A model generated the notes under the pieces. That model made no database searches and was not told the origin of the DNA. It saw nothing but the letters and a program-made list of their open reading frames with translations. Shown piece by piece: positions 26,795 to 36,033 of a stretch of DNA of 64,000 bases (positions are counted from its first letter, which is position 1; each line of letters opens with the position of its first letter). The DNA is from Flavobacterium sp. LC2016-01. Its GTDB lineage: Bacteria > Bacteroidota > Bacteroidia > Flavobacteriales > Flavobacteriaceae. The DNA lies in contig NZ_WMIC01000009.1 of the NCBI RefSeq assembly GCF_009711135.1, positions 62,001 through 126,000 of the forward strand, given 5' to 3'. The position numbers were made by a program, and so were the translations under genes.

Positions 26795-27598
26795 TTACTC
26801 GTCGCTTGAGGGCGGAGCATTTTTCTGTAATAATTTTTTATTTAGGTTTTTAAAAAGATTATTAAATGTCAAGGTCAGTGACGTTGCGTTTACAATCTGG
26901 TTGCCGCTATTTCTTGGGAGATATTCGTTGGCATAAGTTAATTCAACTTGAATGTCATCTGTAAATAAATAACCTGCTCCGATGTTTAATCTGTTTCGGT
27001 CAAAAAAATTTTCTCCGGTTACTTTTGCTCCTGATTTAAAATACACTTCTTCTGAGGCAATTGCATAAACAACGCCTTCTCTGAGGATTTTGCTGTTAAT
27101 TGGTTTTATGTATTTTACTTGTTGACGATAACGAATTACATTATCGTAGTTGTCATCTTCATTTTTCAGGTGTCTCAGTTCAAGTCTCATTCTGGTACTT
27201 AAAGTGTAGCCAGTTTTATGAAAATAATAGATGCCTTGTAATGCAAATCTCCATTCCGGCGATTCAAACTGACCTATTTCAGGTACATCTTTATTATGAT
27301 TATAAGCTAAAAAAGAAGAAAGTTTCCAGCGCGGAGATAAGTAATAATGTCCCCAGCCTCTTATTGATCTTTGAGTGTTTTCTTGGAAAATATTAGAAGA
27401 AGTTTCTGTACTGCTATAGACAGCTCCAAGGTTTAATTCAACAGACCATTTTTTATTGATTGTTTTGTTGAATTGGTATTCATTCCAAAATTGATTGTAG
27501 GTTTTGGCTTGTCCATAAGCCATACTTGTAATTAATAAAATTACAAGTATGGAGATGTTTTTTTTGAGTACTATGTTGTGAGTGTTTTTTGAAGACAT
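26795..27598 (-). CDS. DUF2490 outer-membrane-like protein
   Basis: The 267-residue protein has a signal sequence (about residues 1-30, ending SMAYGQ). It then shows the DUF2490 pattern: QFWNEYQFNKTINKKWSVELNLGAVYS, a beta-rich body with alternating hydrophobic strands (WGHYYLSPRWKLSSFLAYNH, GYTLSTRMRLELRHL), and ELTYANEYLPR near the end. Such proteins are predicted small outer-membrane barrels of unknown function. It lies 43 bp downstream of rlmB on the same strand and may be cotranscribed. Confidence 0.85.
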   Translation of the reverse strand: MSSKNTHNIVLKKNISILVILLITSMAYGQAKTYNQFWNEYQFNKTINKKWSVELNLGAVYSSTETSSNIFQENTQRSIRGWGHYYLSPRWKLSSFLAYNHNKDVPEIGQFESPEWRFALQGIYYFHKTGYTLSTRMRLELRHLKNEDDNYDNVIRYRQQVKYIKPINSKILREGVVYAIASEEVYFKSGAKVTGENFFDRNRLNIGAGYLFTDDIQVELTYANEYLPRNSGNQIVNATSLTLTFNNLFKNLNKKLLQKNAPPSSDE

Positions 27599-27641
27599 TA
27601 ATTGGAATATTAGTTTGTCATCTTAACTCTTTCAATACTTT

Positions 27642-28376
27642 TTAACTTCTTTGACGAACAGCTTCGTATAAAAAGGCACCGCAGGCTACGGAAACATTTA
27701 AAGACCCAATAGTGCCAAACATTGGCAGTTTAGCTTTTTCGTCTACAATTTTAAGAACCGAAGGATTAATTCCTCTGTCTTCAGAACCCATAATAATTGC
27801 TACAGGTTCATTTAGTGTTATGTCGTAGATATTTTGATCTGTTTTTTCAGTGGCAGCAACCGTTTTGATCCCAGATCCCTGCAAATAAAATATGGCATCT
27901 TTAATATGTTCAACTTTACAAATTGGAACATTGAAAACAGCTCCTGCAGAAGTTTTAACTGTGTCACCGTTTACGGGTGCAGAACCTGCTTTTTGAACAA
28001 TAATACCGTTTACTCCCGTACATTCGGCAGTTCTGATAATAGCTCCAAAATTTCTTGCGTCAGAGATCTGATCTAAAATTAAAAATAATGGTTTTGAACC
28101 AGATTCAATAGTTGATTCAACTAAATGTTCTAATTCAATAAAACCAATAGGCGATATTGTGGCAACAGCACCTTGATGGTTATTTGGAGTCAGGCGATTC
28201 AATTTTTCAACCGGTACATAAGAGAAATTAATGTTAGCGCGTTTCATCACTTTCATTAAATCTTTCATTAATTCTCCAGAAATTTCTTTTTGTATAAATA
28301 CCTTATCAACTTCTTTTCCTGCCTGAATTGCCTCTATAATGGCTCTAATTCCAAATATTTGATGTTCTTTTTCCAT
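27642..28376 (-). CDS. rlmB: 23S rRNA (guanosine-2'-O-)-methyltransferase RlmB
   Basis: This SpoU-family (SPOUT, knotted) enzyme 2'-O-methylates G2251 of 23S rRNA with SAM. The 244-residue protein has the N-terminal substrate-binding domain (IFGIRAIIEAIQAGKEVDKV) and the three SpoU motifs: ARNFGAIIRTAE, IIMGSEDRGINPSV and GSLNVSVACGAFLYE. Length is normal. A -7-like TATATTTG ends 4 nt before its ATG. Confidence 0.95.
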   Translation of the reverse strand: MEKEHQIFGIRAIIEAIQAGKEVDKVFIQKEISGELMKDLMKVMKRANINFSYVPVEKLNRLTPNNHQGAVATISPIGFIELEHLVESTIESGSKPLFLILDQISDARNFGAIIRTAECTGVNGIIVQKAGSAPVNGDTVKTSAGAVFNVPICKVEHIKDAIFYLQGSGIKTVAATEKTDQNIYDITLNEPVAIIMGSEDRGINPSVLKIVDEKAKLPMFGTIGSLNVSVACGAFLYEAVRQRS

Positions 28377-28380
28377 GATG

Positions 28381-28388
28381 CAAATATA
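28381..28388 (-). promoter_or_regulatory. Putative rlmB -7 box abutting the start codon
   Basis: TATATTTG on the minus strand matches TAnnTTTG and ends 4 nt before the rlmB ATG, which would give a leaderless or nearly leaderless mRNA. The expected -33 region is a homopolymer from the upstream terminator, with no clear TTTG. Confidence 0.4.
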
Positions 28389-28404
28389 GGTATATTGTTT
28401 ATAT

Positions 28405-28437
28405 AAAAAAAAACCACTCTGAATGAACAGAGTGGTT
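28405..28437 (-). terminator. Intrinsic terminator after susD-like gene
   Basis: On the minus strand, AACCACTCTG (complement of 28428-28437) pairs with CAGAGTGGTT (complement of 28412-28421), with a 6-nt loop and a T-tract. It ends the susC-susD transcript before rlmB. Confidence 0.88.
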
Positions 28438-28463
28438 TTAATATTAAGTTTTTCGGTCTAAAA

Positions 28464-29915
28464 TTAGAATTTATCCCAGAAAAGTTTTGTAGTCAATAAA
28501 TCTCCACCGATTGCTGTAGAAGCAGCTTTCCAGTTTGTGCTATTTACTTGTTGTTCAAGAACTGGGTAAGCCATTCTTACTGGAACTTTACCACCAGCGT
28601 TATTAATTGCTGTAGGAGGTGCCAATAATACAGGGAAGTCTAATCTTCTCCAGAAATTCCAACCAGTTAAAGCTTGATTGTACATCGCTACCCAAGCTTG
28701 CTCTCCAATTGATTTTTTCCAATTAACAGCATCGTATGGTTTTGTTGCAAGGTAAGCTGTAGCATCTGCTGCTGAACCACCCCATTCTAAGATTGAAGCA
28801 GTAACCGCTGCAGTATAAGCTGCTGGTGCTGCTGCTGTATTCCAACGTGCATTTGCTTCAGCAACGTAAAAAGCAACTTCTGTAGAAGTCAAGATATTTC
28901 CAGGAGTATCAGGAGTGTATGCATAGTCTCCAGCGTGAGAGAAATCTGCAAATTCACCACCTTCACCAATTGGAAGACCAATATATATACCACCTTTTGT
29001 TGTGAAGTATCCAGGTAATCTTGGATCGTTAGATGCGTTCATGTAATCAACTAAAGTTTTTCCACCAACGAAATCTTCTCTACCGCTTGCTTCTAAGTTT
29101 TCATACAAAGGATTGTAATTTGGTGAAGCCTCTTGGTATGGGAAATGCCCATCGCCAGCAGGAGATGTTATTACTCCAGCTGCAATAGCTGCAAGTGCAT
29201 TAGTTTGTGCTAAAGTTGGATTTGAATCTGCGATTCCGATTGCAAGTTTTAATTTTAAAGAGTTTGCAAAAGTACGCCAAGCATCTGGATCACCTCCATA
29301 AATCTTATCTCCAGAAGAGAAAGTTGGGAAGCTATTAGCTGTACCACTGCTTAATGCAGTAATGTCAGCGTTGATTCTTGTAATTAAATCAGCATAAATA
29401 GTCGCTCCATCATCATAAGCAGGCAATGGATATTGAGCAAGGTTTGCAGCTTGAGTGTAAGGAATATTACCAAACGTATCTACTAAAAGCTGATATGTAT
29501 AAACTTGCATGATATCAATAATAGCTAATTGAGTCTTTTTGTTTGCTGGCCAAGCTGCTAGTTCATCTGCAGTTGGAGCATAAGCATTAATGATCGTTTT
29601 AGCTTTACCAAGATTGTTCAATACGTTTACGTAGTTGTCTGAGTAAATTTGGTTAGAAACGTTACGGTTTGTAAAGTCGTAGTTACTTTCGTTTACGTAA
29701 GTTGTTTCTTGCCAGTATTGCATTGTCAATCTAAAGTTGTTCTCGTTTACGCTTGGAGTATTAACATAGTCGCTTAATTCTTTTTGTGCGTAAGTGATCA
29801 ATGAACCCGGTACCGTGGTATAGGCACTATTTGGGTCGGTGTTTGCATCTTCATTAACACAAGCTGTCATTGACAGACCTATTGCTAATATTGCTATGAT
29901 TTTTTTCATCTTCAT
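28464..29915 (-). CDS. SusD/RagB-family nutrient-binding lipoprotein
   Basis: SusD proteins are surface lipoproteins that cap SusC and capture the ligand. The 483-residue protein has a lipoprotein signal (Cys19 in LSMTACVNEDANTDPN). SusD-like helical segments include MQYWQETTYVNESNYDF, DIMQVYTYQLLVDTFGNIPYTQA, ANSLKLKLAIGIAD and the C-terminal GWNFWRRLDFPVLLAP. It belongs to the SusD-like_2 style with short length. It follows the SusC gene by 5 bp, so the two are cotranscribed and probably form one transporter. The ligand cannot be inferred: no glycosidase or regulator adjoins. Confidence 0.93.
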   Translation of the reverse strand: MKMKKIIAILAIGLSMTACVNEDANTDPNSAYTTVPGSLITYAQKELSDYVNTPSVNENNFRLTMQYWQETTYVNESNYDFTNRNVSNQIYSDNYVNVLNNLGKAKTIINAYAPTADELAAWPANKKTQLAIIDIMQVYTYQLLVDTFGNIPYTQAANLAQYPLPAYDDGATIYADLITRINADITALSSGTANSFPTFSSGDKIYGGDPDAWRTFANSLKLKLAIGIADSNPTLAQTNALAAIAAGVITSPAGDGHFPYQEASPNYNPLYENLEASGREDFVGGKTLVDYMNASNDPRLPGYFTTKGGIYIGLPIGEGGEFADFSHAGDYAYTPDTPGNILTSTEVAFYVAEANARWNTAAAPAAYTAAVTASILEWGGSAADATAYLATKPYDAVNWKKSIGEQAWVAMYNQALTGWNFWRRLDFPVLLAPPTAINNAGGKVPVRMAYPVLEQQVNSTNWKAASTAIGGDLLTTKLFWDKF

Positions 29916-29920
29916 TTTTT

Positions 29921-32900
29921 TTAAAAATTAACTTTGACATTAAAAGAAATATTTCTTGTTGTCGGCATAGGTCCTGATTGGTAACCTTGTGTGTTACCTG
30001 AAGACAATCCTGCTTCTGGATCAGAATAAGGCAAGCTTTTGTCAATGATCCAAAGATTGTTACCTATTACACTAAAAGAAGCTCCTTTAATTGTACTTCC
30101 TAAAATGCTTGAAGGAAGATTATAAGTTAATACAACCTCTCTTAATTTTACAAATCCAGCATCGTAAACAAATGCAGCAGCAGGTGGGTCAGTACCTAAA
30201 ACCTGGCTAGATTGAGATCTGTCTAATCTTGTAGTGTTTGTAATATATTGTGGTTGAGTTCCTCCAGGAGTGTAAGCAGGGTTTGCCATTACACCTTGTA
30301 AAACTTCACCACCACCGTTTGGTAATGTATTTCTGATAGGGTTTCCTAAATCGTTGTTTCCAACAGAGTTAGCGTAAATACCTGTTCCGTATCCATAATA
30401 TTGATCAAGTGAGAAAACGCTTCCGCCTTTTTTCATGTCAATTAAGAAACTGAAAGAGATGTTTTTGTAGTTGAATTTGTTGTTAATACCACCAATCCAA
30501 TCAGCTTGGTAAGTTCCCAATTTGTTGTCAGTTGTTGTAGAAACTTCGTATGCACCGTTAGAACCAATAATTCTGTTTCCTGAAGCATCTAATACGTAAG
30601 TTGTTCCCCAAATTTGACCATAATCTTGGTTTAAAGGAGCATTGATACTTACACCACCTTGAAGAGTGTTAATTTGGATGTTTTCAATACCAGGAGCTAA
30701 CTCAGTAACTTTAGTGTTAGGATTAGACCAGTTAACGCTAACATCCCAAGAGAAGTTGTCAGTTTTTACAGGAGTTCCTGTAAGAGTAACCTCAAAACCT
30801 TTTGTAGTTAATGTTCCAGCGTTAACAGTGTTGAAGTTTGATCCAGTAGCAGTTGATACTGGCAATGGTAAAATTTGATCGTATGCTTTGTTTTGGAACC
30901 AAGCAACATCAAATCCAAGTCTGTTTTGTGCAAACTGCATGTTCAAACCTAGCTCCACGTTATCTAACTGTTGTGGTTTTAAGTTTGGATTTTTAGCAGT
31001 AGTATTGAATGAATATACTGGAGTTCCGAATGGAGTTCTAGCAGTATAGTTATCTAATAATTGGTTTGGATCTGTATCAGAACCTACTTGAGCGTAAGCA
31101 ACTCTGAATTTACCGAAGTTGATGAACTCAACATCTTTTAACCAGTTTGAGAAAACAACACTTCCTGAAATTGCAGAATACCAATATGCATTGTTATCAA
31201 CTGGTAAAGCAGAAGATTGATCTCTTCTAACAGAACCTTCTAAATAGTAAGTTCCTTTGTATCCTAATGTAGCTTGTGCAAATAAACCTAATACTTCTTT
31301 TCTAGTATCTACGATTCTAGGAAGAGCAGGTGCAGAAACTGAGTTAGAGATAGTGTATAATCCAGGAATGTATAAACCTCCTGAAGTCATTTGTTGATTA
31401 CTGAATTTACTTTGTACGTTGTAGTTTGTACCAAGAAGCACACTAAGATTTAAATCTTCAGTTAAGTCTTTTTTGTAAGTAGCTAAGAAATCATAGTTTT
31501 GCTCGCTATAGTTATAAAGATCTAATGCGTAACCAGATGGCTGAGCTGGAAGGTTTTGAAGGTTTGCGTTAGAACCTAGAGTTGCTGGAGTTGAACCTGG
31601 AGCAATTCTATCTTCTGTTTTTAAGTTGAAACCGTCAGTACCAACTCTACCTGTAAAACTTAAATTTTTATTTACGTCGTAAGTAATACTAGCGTTAGCA
31701 GCAACTCTTTGTCTGCTATCGTTGTTGTAGTTCTCATATCTTTGGAAATAAGGGTTGTCCCAGTATGCTGGAGTAATGTCTGCAGCACTTTTGATGTTCC
31801 AAGTATAGTTTTGACGGCTTTGGAAATAAAGATCTTTTTGCTCGTTAAGGTCAACGTTTGTAGCCCACCATTGTCTGAAACCAGCCAATTGGTTTCCTCC
31901 GTATCCAGTTGAGTTTCTGTTTCTTGTGTTTTGTGAAACATAAGTCGCATTGAAAGAAGAGCTTAGTTTGTCGTTGAATTTGTAAGTACCAGCAAAGTTA
32001 AAGTTGTTTTTGCTTAACAATGAATTTGGTAAAATGTCTCTACTGTCTGTGTTAGCGTAAGTTAATCTGTAAGTAGCTTTTTCACTACCTCCATTTAAAG
32101 AGATATTGTTGATTGTAGATGTACCTGTATCAAAAAATTCGATAGGACCATTTTCTGCAACTTTCCATGGAGTTTGTTTTCCATAATTAGGAGAACCTGG
32201 AATAAAAGCATCATATTGCCAAACTAGAGAACCATCATATTTAGGTCCGTAAGAAGCATCGTCTCCAGATCTAGATCTTGGCTGCCCGTTGTAAGTAGAG
32301 AATCTTTGTCCAAAATAACCTTCTCCGTACTCTTGTTGGTATTTAGGGAAAGTTGTTCTGTCTACAGTAGACATTGTGTAAGAAGAAGAGAATTCAACTG
32401 ATAAATCAGTTCTAGCTTTTCCTTTTTTAGTAGTAATGATGATCGCACCATTTTGTGCTCTAGATCCGTAAAGAGCTGTTGCAGCAGCACCTTTTAACAC
32501 GTTGATCTCAGCAATGTTGTTTGGGTTGATATCAGATGCAGCATTACCATAATCGTAACCACCTCTACCACTTTTTTGATCAAGACTGTTTACGTTATTG
32601 TTCAAAATTGGCACACCATCAACTACGAATAAAGCCTGGTTGTCACCCAAAAGTGATTTGAAACCTCTAAGAACTACGTTTGTAGATCCTCCAAAGTTAG
32701 TACCTTGAGTTACACTAAGACCAGCAACTTTTCCTGATAAGTTGTTTGTGAAGTTTCCTGTTGGAACAGTTCCAACTTGTTCAGCTGATACTGTCTGAGC
32801 AGAGTAACCAAGAGATTTTTTCTCTCTTTTAATACCTAAAGCAGTTGTTACAACAACTCCTTCAAGTTCTTGCGCAGCAGCTGCTAATTTTACGTTTAAT

Positions 32901-33166
32901 GAAGTTGAACTTGCCGCTACTTCTTGAGTTTTCATCCCAATGTAGCTAAATACCAAAATTTGGCTTGATGATGCTTTGATAGTAAATTTACCATCAAAAT
33001 CAGTTTGCGTTCCAGATTTTGTTCCCTTAACTAATACACTCACACCTGGCAAAGGCATTCCGGCATTGTCAGAAACTATTCCTGAAACGGCTCTTTCTTG
33101 CGCAAAAGTAAGTTGCGCTACTAGTACTAATAAAAGCACTAAGAATCCATTGAACTTTAGTTTCAT
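29921..33166 (-). CDS. SusC/RagA-family TonB-linked outer-membrane protein
   Basis: SusC proteins are TonB-dependent channels that import the ligand captured by SusD. The 1081-residue protein has a signal peptide (MKLKFNGFLVLLLVLVAQLTFAQ), a carboxypeptidase-regulatory-like domain (about 24-105; GIVSDNAGMPLPGVSVLVKG, FSYIGMKTQEV), a plug (about 110-250; LFVVDGVPI, GAAATALYGSRAQNGAIIITTKKG) and a beta-barrel ending in NISFNVKVNF. The first residues of the mature protein lack an STN domain, so signalling to an anti-sigma factor is unlikely. First gene of the susC-susD pair. Confidence 0.95.
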   Translation of the reverse strand: MKLKFNGFLVLLLVLVAQLTFAQERAVSGIVSDNAGMPLPGVSVLVKGTKSGTQTDFDGKFTIKASSSQILVFSYIGMKTQEVAASSTSLNVKLAAAAQELEGVVVTTALGIKREKKSLGYSAQTVSAEQVGTVPTGNFTNNLSGKVAGLSVTQGTNFGGSTNVVLRGFKSLLGDNQALFVVDGVPILNNNVNSLDQKSGRGGYDYGNAASDINPNNIAEINVLKGAAATALYGSRAQNGAIIITTKKGKARTDLSVEFSSSYTMSTVDRTTFPKYQQEYGEGYFGQRFSTYNGQPRSRSGDDASYGPKYDGSLVWQYDAFIPGSPNYGKQTPWKVAENGPIEFFDTGTSTINNISLNGGSEKATYRLTYANTDSRDILPNSLLSKNNFNFAGTYKFNDKLSSSFNATYVSQNTRNRNSTGYGGNQLAGFRQWWATNVDLNEQKDLYFQSRQNYTWNIKSAADITPAYWDNPYFQRYENYNNDSRQRVAANASITYDVNKNLSFTGRVGTDGFNLKTEDRIAPGSTPATLGSNANLQNLPAQPSGYALDLYNYSEQNYDFLATYKKDLTEDLNLSVLLGTNYNVQSKFSNQQMTSGGLYIPGLYTISNSVSAPALPRIVDTRKEVLGLFAQATLGYKGTYYLEGSVRRDQSSALPVDNNAYWYSAISGSVVFSNWLKDVEFINFGKFRVAYAQVGSDTDPNQLLDNYTARTPFGTPVYSFNTTAKNPNLKPQQLDNVELGLNMQFAQNRLGFDVAWFQNKAYDQILPLPVSTATGSNFNTVNAGTLTTKGFEVTLTGTPVKTDNFSWDVSVNWSNPNTKVTELAPGIENIQINTLQGGVSINAPLNQDYGQIWGTTYVLDASGNRIIGSNGAYEVSTTTDNKLGTYQADWIGGINNKFNYKNISFSFLIDMKKGGSVFSLDQYYGYGTGIYANSVGNNDLGNPIRNTLPNGGGEVLQGVMANPAYTPGGTQPQYITNTTRLDRSQSSQVLGTDPPAAAFVYDAGFVKLREVVLTYNLPSSILGSTIKGASFSVIGNNLWIIDKSLPYSDPEAGLSSGNTQGYQSGPMPTTRNISFNVKVNF

Positions 33167-33251
33167 TTTTAAATATTTTGAATTAGTATCGCAAAACTCT
33201 TAATAATTTGTTAACTATCCTAATATTAGTTTAAACTTTTTTCAGTTCCCG

Positions 33252-34970
33252 CTAAAATTTAACATTATAACATATGTTTACTATAGTGTTATATAATTGT
33301 AATTCTTTAATGTTTTGACTTCCGTTTGTAAGGTTTATCTTCAGTAATCCATTCGGTGTCTGTAAAACCGAGCCCAAGCCTAATCCAATTAATTTTTTTG
33401 TTTTGTTCGGATTTATTGCCAATGTTAAGTCTTGGTATACACCGTAATCTGCGATTGTGTGAGCGTAAATGTTTTTTGAAAACCGATATCGATACTCTGT
33501 TAAAATTAAAAAATTGAAGTTTGATTGGAGGCTGTTCTCTAAAAAGCCTCGAATGGAATTCATGCCTCCAAAACGAAACAATTCATTAGAAATATAATTC
33601 TTGCTGTTTAGGTAGAAATTTTGTGAATTTATGTTAATGAAATTCTTGTCGTTTATCTCGAAATTATAGGAAGCATTTAAGTTTGTATAAAATTGTTTGC
33701 TCGATCCAGCTGTTTCGGGTGAAGAATTAGTGTTTCTTTGGCCGTAGCCGATTATCCAGTTTACAAGAGCTTTTTTTGGAACAAGATTATTTGCGTGGTC
33801 TATTTTCTTATAATCAAAGCTTGATGTGAAATAGGCGTTTTTGAAGTCGCTGATTTGTGAATTATTAGTGTTTTGAATATCGCTTGATTCGGTTGACTGA
33901 TATCCGGCATAAATTCTTGAGTTGTAATTTATGTAATAGCCTAAATCAATTGCTGTTTTTGTGTTTTGAAATGTGCTGTCTTGTTTAAATATGTTTAGTT
34001 GAGCTTTTATGCCTAATGAAGATTTAAAAATATATGGTATTTCAAGTTTGGTATTGAAAGTCTTTTGCTGATTACCGTCGCTTTTCCAATACAAAGAAAA
34101 TTGTTCTCCCGCATGTAAAGTGTTTAAGAGGGAGATATCTACATATCCGTTTATGTTTACTTTTTCATCTTTATCGTTCGAAAAGCCAATATAGCCATCA
34201 AAAGTATTTGCTTTTCTTTTTTCTATATAAGTATAGATTTTGGTTGAATCAGTAGTGAATAATATTTCAGGATATTTTGTTTGAGAAATAAATTCATAAC
34301 TGTTTATGTCTTCATAAAGTTGCTGTGTGGTTTCTTGGTTGAAAATTTTGTTTAGGTATTTTTTGTTTAGTTGTTTTAAATGCCCTTTCGGAAAAAAATC
34401 CTTTCCTTTAGGATTTGTGTAATTAAGAATGATTGAATTTATGGTTCGTTTTTTTTCGGATTTAAAATTTAAGTCGGCATAAATTATGGAATTCTTTTTT
34501 TGGATATTTTCTAATTTGATTTTGCTTAATGCAAAACCTTGTTTTTCTGCTGCTATTATTTTTTGATTTAAATAATTTTCAACTTCATTGTAAGGAAGAA
34601 TGACGGTGTCTTTTTTTGTTTTTTCAGAATAAAAGAAAGAATTATTTATACCTATATATATATGCATGTATTTTGTTTGACTTTTTAGCTGTATTGTTGA
34701 ACTGTAAGTGCTGTCGTTTATCCGGGTGGTGCTTTGGATGTTGTTTTCTAAGTATCCTATTTTAGTCAATCTTTCAGAAGTGTTTTTTACTTCCTCAAAC
34801 AACGATTTTATATTTAGATGATTTGGCTTGTAGCTTAATGAGTCAATAATTTGATTTTCAGTTTTGTTGATTCCTTTTATGGTTAAATGAAAATTTTGAG
34901 CATAGCCAGAAAAGCTTATAAAGCAAAAGATGAATATTTGTAATAAGTGTTTCAAAAGCTGTTTTTTCAT
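33252..34970 (-). CDS. Omp85/BamA-like outer-membrane protein
   Basis: The 572-residue protein has a signal peptide (about residues 1-24, ending FSGYAQ), an N-terminal POTRA-like part (ILNYTNPKGKDFFPKGHLKQ, FNQETTQQLYEDINS) and a C-terminal barrel. The Omp85 hallmark is FRFGGMNSIRGF, the RGF element on the inward-folded loop, followed by strands and a terminal aromatic CYNVKF. Omp85 proteins insert or secrete outer-membrane proteins. It is shorter than BamA (fewer POTRA units), so an accessory TamA- or TpsB-like role is likelier. It lies 85 bp upstream of susC on the same strand, a possible but unproven functional link. Confidence 0.75.
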   Translation of the reverse strand: MKKQLLKHLLQIFIFCFISFSGYAQNFHLTIKGINKTENQIIDSLSYKPNHLNIKSLFEEVKNTSERLTKIGYLENNIQSTTRINDSTYSSTIQLKSQTKYMHIYIGINNSFFYSEKTKKDTVILPYNEVENYLNQKIIAAEKQGFALSKIKLENIQKKNSIIYADLNFKSEKKRTINSIILNYTNPKGKDFFPKGHLKQLNKKYLNKIFNQETTQQLYEDINSYEFISQTKYPEILFTTDSTKIYTYIEKRKANTFDGYIGFSNDKDEKVNINGYVDISLLNTLHAGEQFSLYWKSDGNQQKTFNTKLEIPYIFKSSLGIKAQLNIFKQDSTFQNTKTAIDLGYYINYNSRIYAGYQSTESSDIQNTNNSQISDFKNAYFTSSFDYKKIDHANNLVPKKALVNWIIGYGQRNTNSSPETAGSSKQFYTNLNASYNFEINDKNFININSQNFYLNSKNYISNELFRFGGMNSIRGFLENSLQSNFNFLILTEYRYRFSKNIYAHTIADYGVYQDLTLAINPNKTKKLIGLGLGSVLQTPNGLLKINLTNGSQNIKELQLYNTIVNICYNVKF

Positions 34971-35053
34971 TGGTTAAAAGTATTGCAAATATCTAATGTT
35001 TGTTTGTAAAAACATAAGTCTAAATAATGTTGTTGAAAATTAATGAATTAACG

Positions 35054-35084
35054 TTTGTATAGTGAAAAATATTTTATACATTTG
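35054..35084 (+). promoter_or_regulatory. rpsL promoter, Bacteroidota type
   Basis: TTTG (35054-35057), a 19-nt spacer and TACATTTG (35077-35084) match the Bacteroidota consensus exactly. The start codon of rpsL lies 54 nt downstream. This should drive rpsL-rpsG-fusA-rpsJ. Confidence 0.85.
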
Positions 35085-35137
35085 CAACCCCGTAAAAAGC
35101 GGGAATTTAATAAACATAATAATTTTTAGTATTAATT

Positions 35138-35521
35138 ATGCCAACAATTCAACAATTAGTAAGAACAGGAAGAACTCAGATAACTAAGAAGAGTAAATCG
35201 GTTGCTTTAGATTCTTGTCCTCAAAGAAGAGGGGTTTGTACGCGTGTTTACACTACTACACCAAAAAAACCAAACTCTGCAATGCGTAAAGTTGCGCGTG
35301 TACGTTTGACAAATGGTAACGAAGTGAATGCTTACATTCCTGGAGAAGGACACAATCTACAAGAGCACTCGATAGTATTAGTTAGAGGCGGAAGGGTAAA
35401 AGATTTACCAGGTGTTAGATATCATATCGTTCGTGGAGCGCTTGATACGTCAGGTGTTGCGGGAAGAACGCAAAGAAGATCTAAGTACGGTGCTAAACGC
35501 CCAAAAGAAGCAAAAAAGTAA
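35138..35521 (+). CDS. rpsL: 30S ribosomal protein S12
   Basis: S12 lies at the decoding centre and is the streptomycin-resistance locus. The 127-residue protein shows the invariant TPKKPNSAMRKVARV and GGRVKDLPGVRYHIVRG loops. The lysines that usually mutate to resistance are wild type here. It is the first gene of the str cluster, behind a consensus promoter, and is 24 bp from rpsG. Confidence 0.99.
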   Translation: MPTIQQLVRTGRTQITKKSKSVALDSCPQRRGVCTRVYTTTPKKPNSAMRKVARVRLTNGNEVNAYIPGEGHNLQEHSIVLVRGGRVKDLPGVRYHIVRGALDTSGVAGRTQRRSKYGAKRPKEAKK

Positions 35522-35545
35522 TTTAAAAACTTTTAAGAAAAAGAC

Positions 35546-36022
35546 ATGAGAAAAAGAGCGGCAAAGAAAAGACCACTTTTACCAGATCCGAGGTTTAACG
35601 ACCAATTGGTAACGCGTTTTGTAAACAACTTAATGTGGGACGGTAAGAAATCTACAGCTTTCAAAGTATTTTATGATGCAATTGATATCATCGAATCTAA
35701 AAAGCAAAATGATGAGAAAACTTCATTAGAGATCTGGAAAGATGCTTTAACAAATGTTATGCCTCACGTAGAAGTACGTAGTCGTAGAGTTGGTGGAGCT
35801 ACATTCCAAATCCCAATGCAGATTCGTCCGGACAGAAAAATTTCTATGGCAATGAAGTGGTTAATACTTTATTCTAGAAGAAGAAACGAAAAATCTATGG
35901 CACAGCGTTTAGCGTCAGAATGTTTAGCTGCTGCTAAAGAAGAAGGTGCTGCGGTTAAGAAAAGAATGGATACTCACAAGATGGCAGAAGCTAATAAAGC
36001 TTTCTCTCACTTTAGATTTTAA
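35546..36022 (+). CDS. rpsG: 30S ribosomal protein S7
   Basis: S7 nucleates assembly of the 16S 3' major domain and contacts E-site tRNA. The 158-residue protein has the S7 start (MRKRAAKKR), MWDGKKSTA, the beta-hairpin region VRSRRVGGATFQIP and a C-terminal helical HKMAEANKAFSHFRF. It lies between rpsL and fusA with short spacers (24 and 11 bp). Confidence 0.99.
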   Translation: MRKRAAKKRPLLPDPRFNDQLVTRFVNNLMWDGKKSTAFKVFYDAIDIIESKKQNDEKTSLEIWKDALTNVMPHVEVRSRRVGGATFQIPMQIRPDRKISMAMKWLILYSRRRNEKSMAQRLASECLAAAKEEGAAVKKRMDTHKMAEANKAFSHFRF

Positions 36023-36033
36023 TTCATAAAGAA

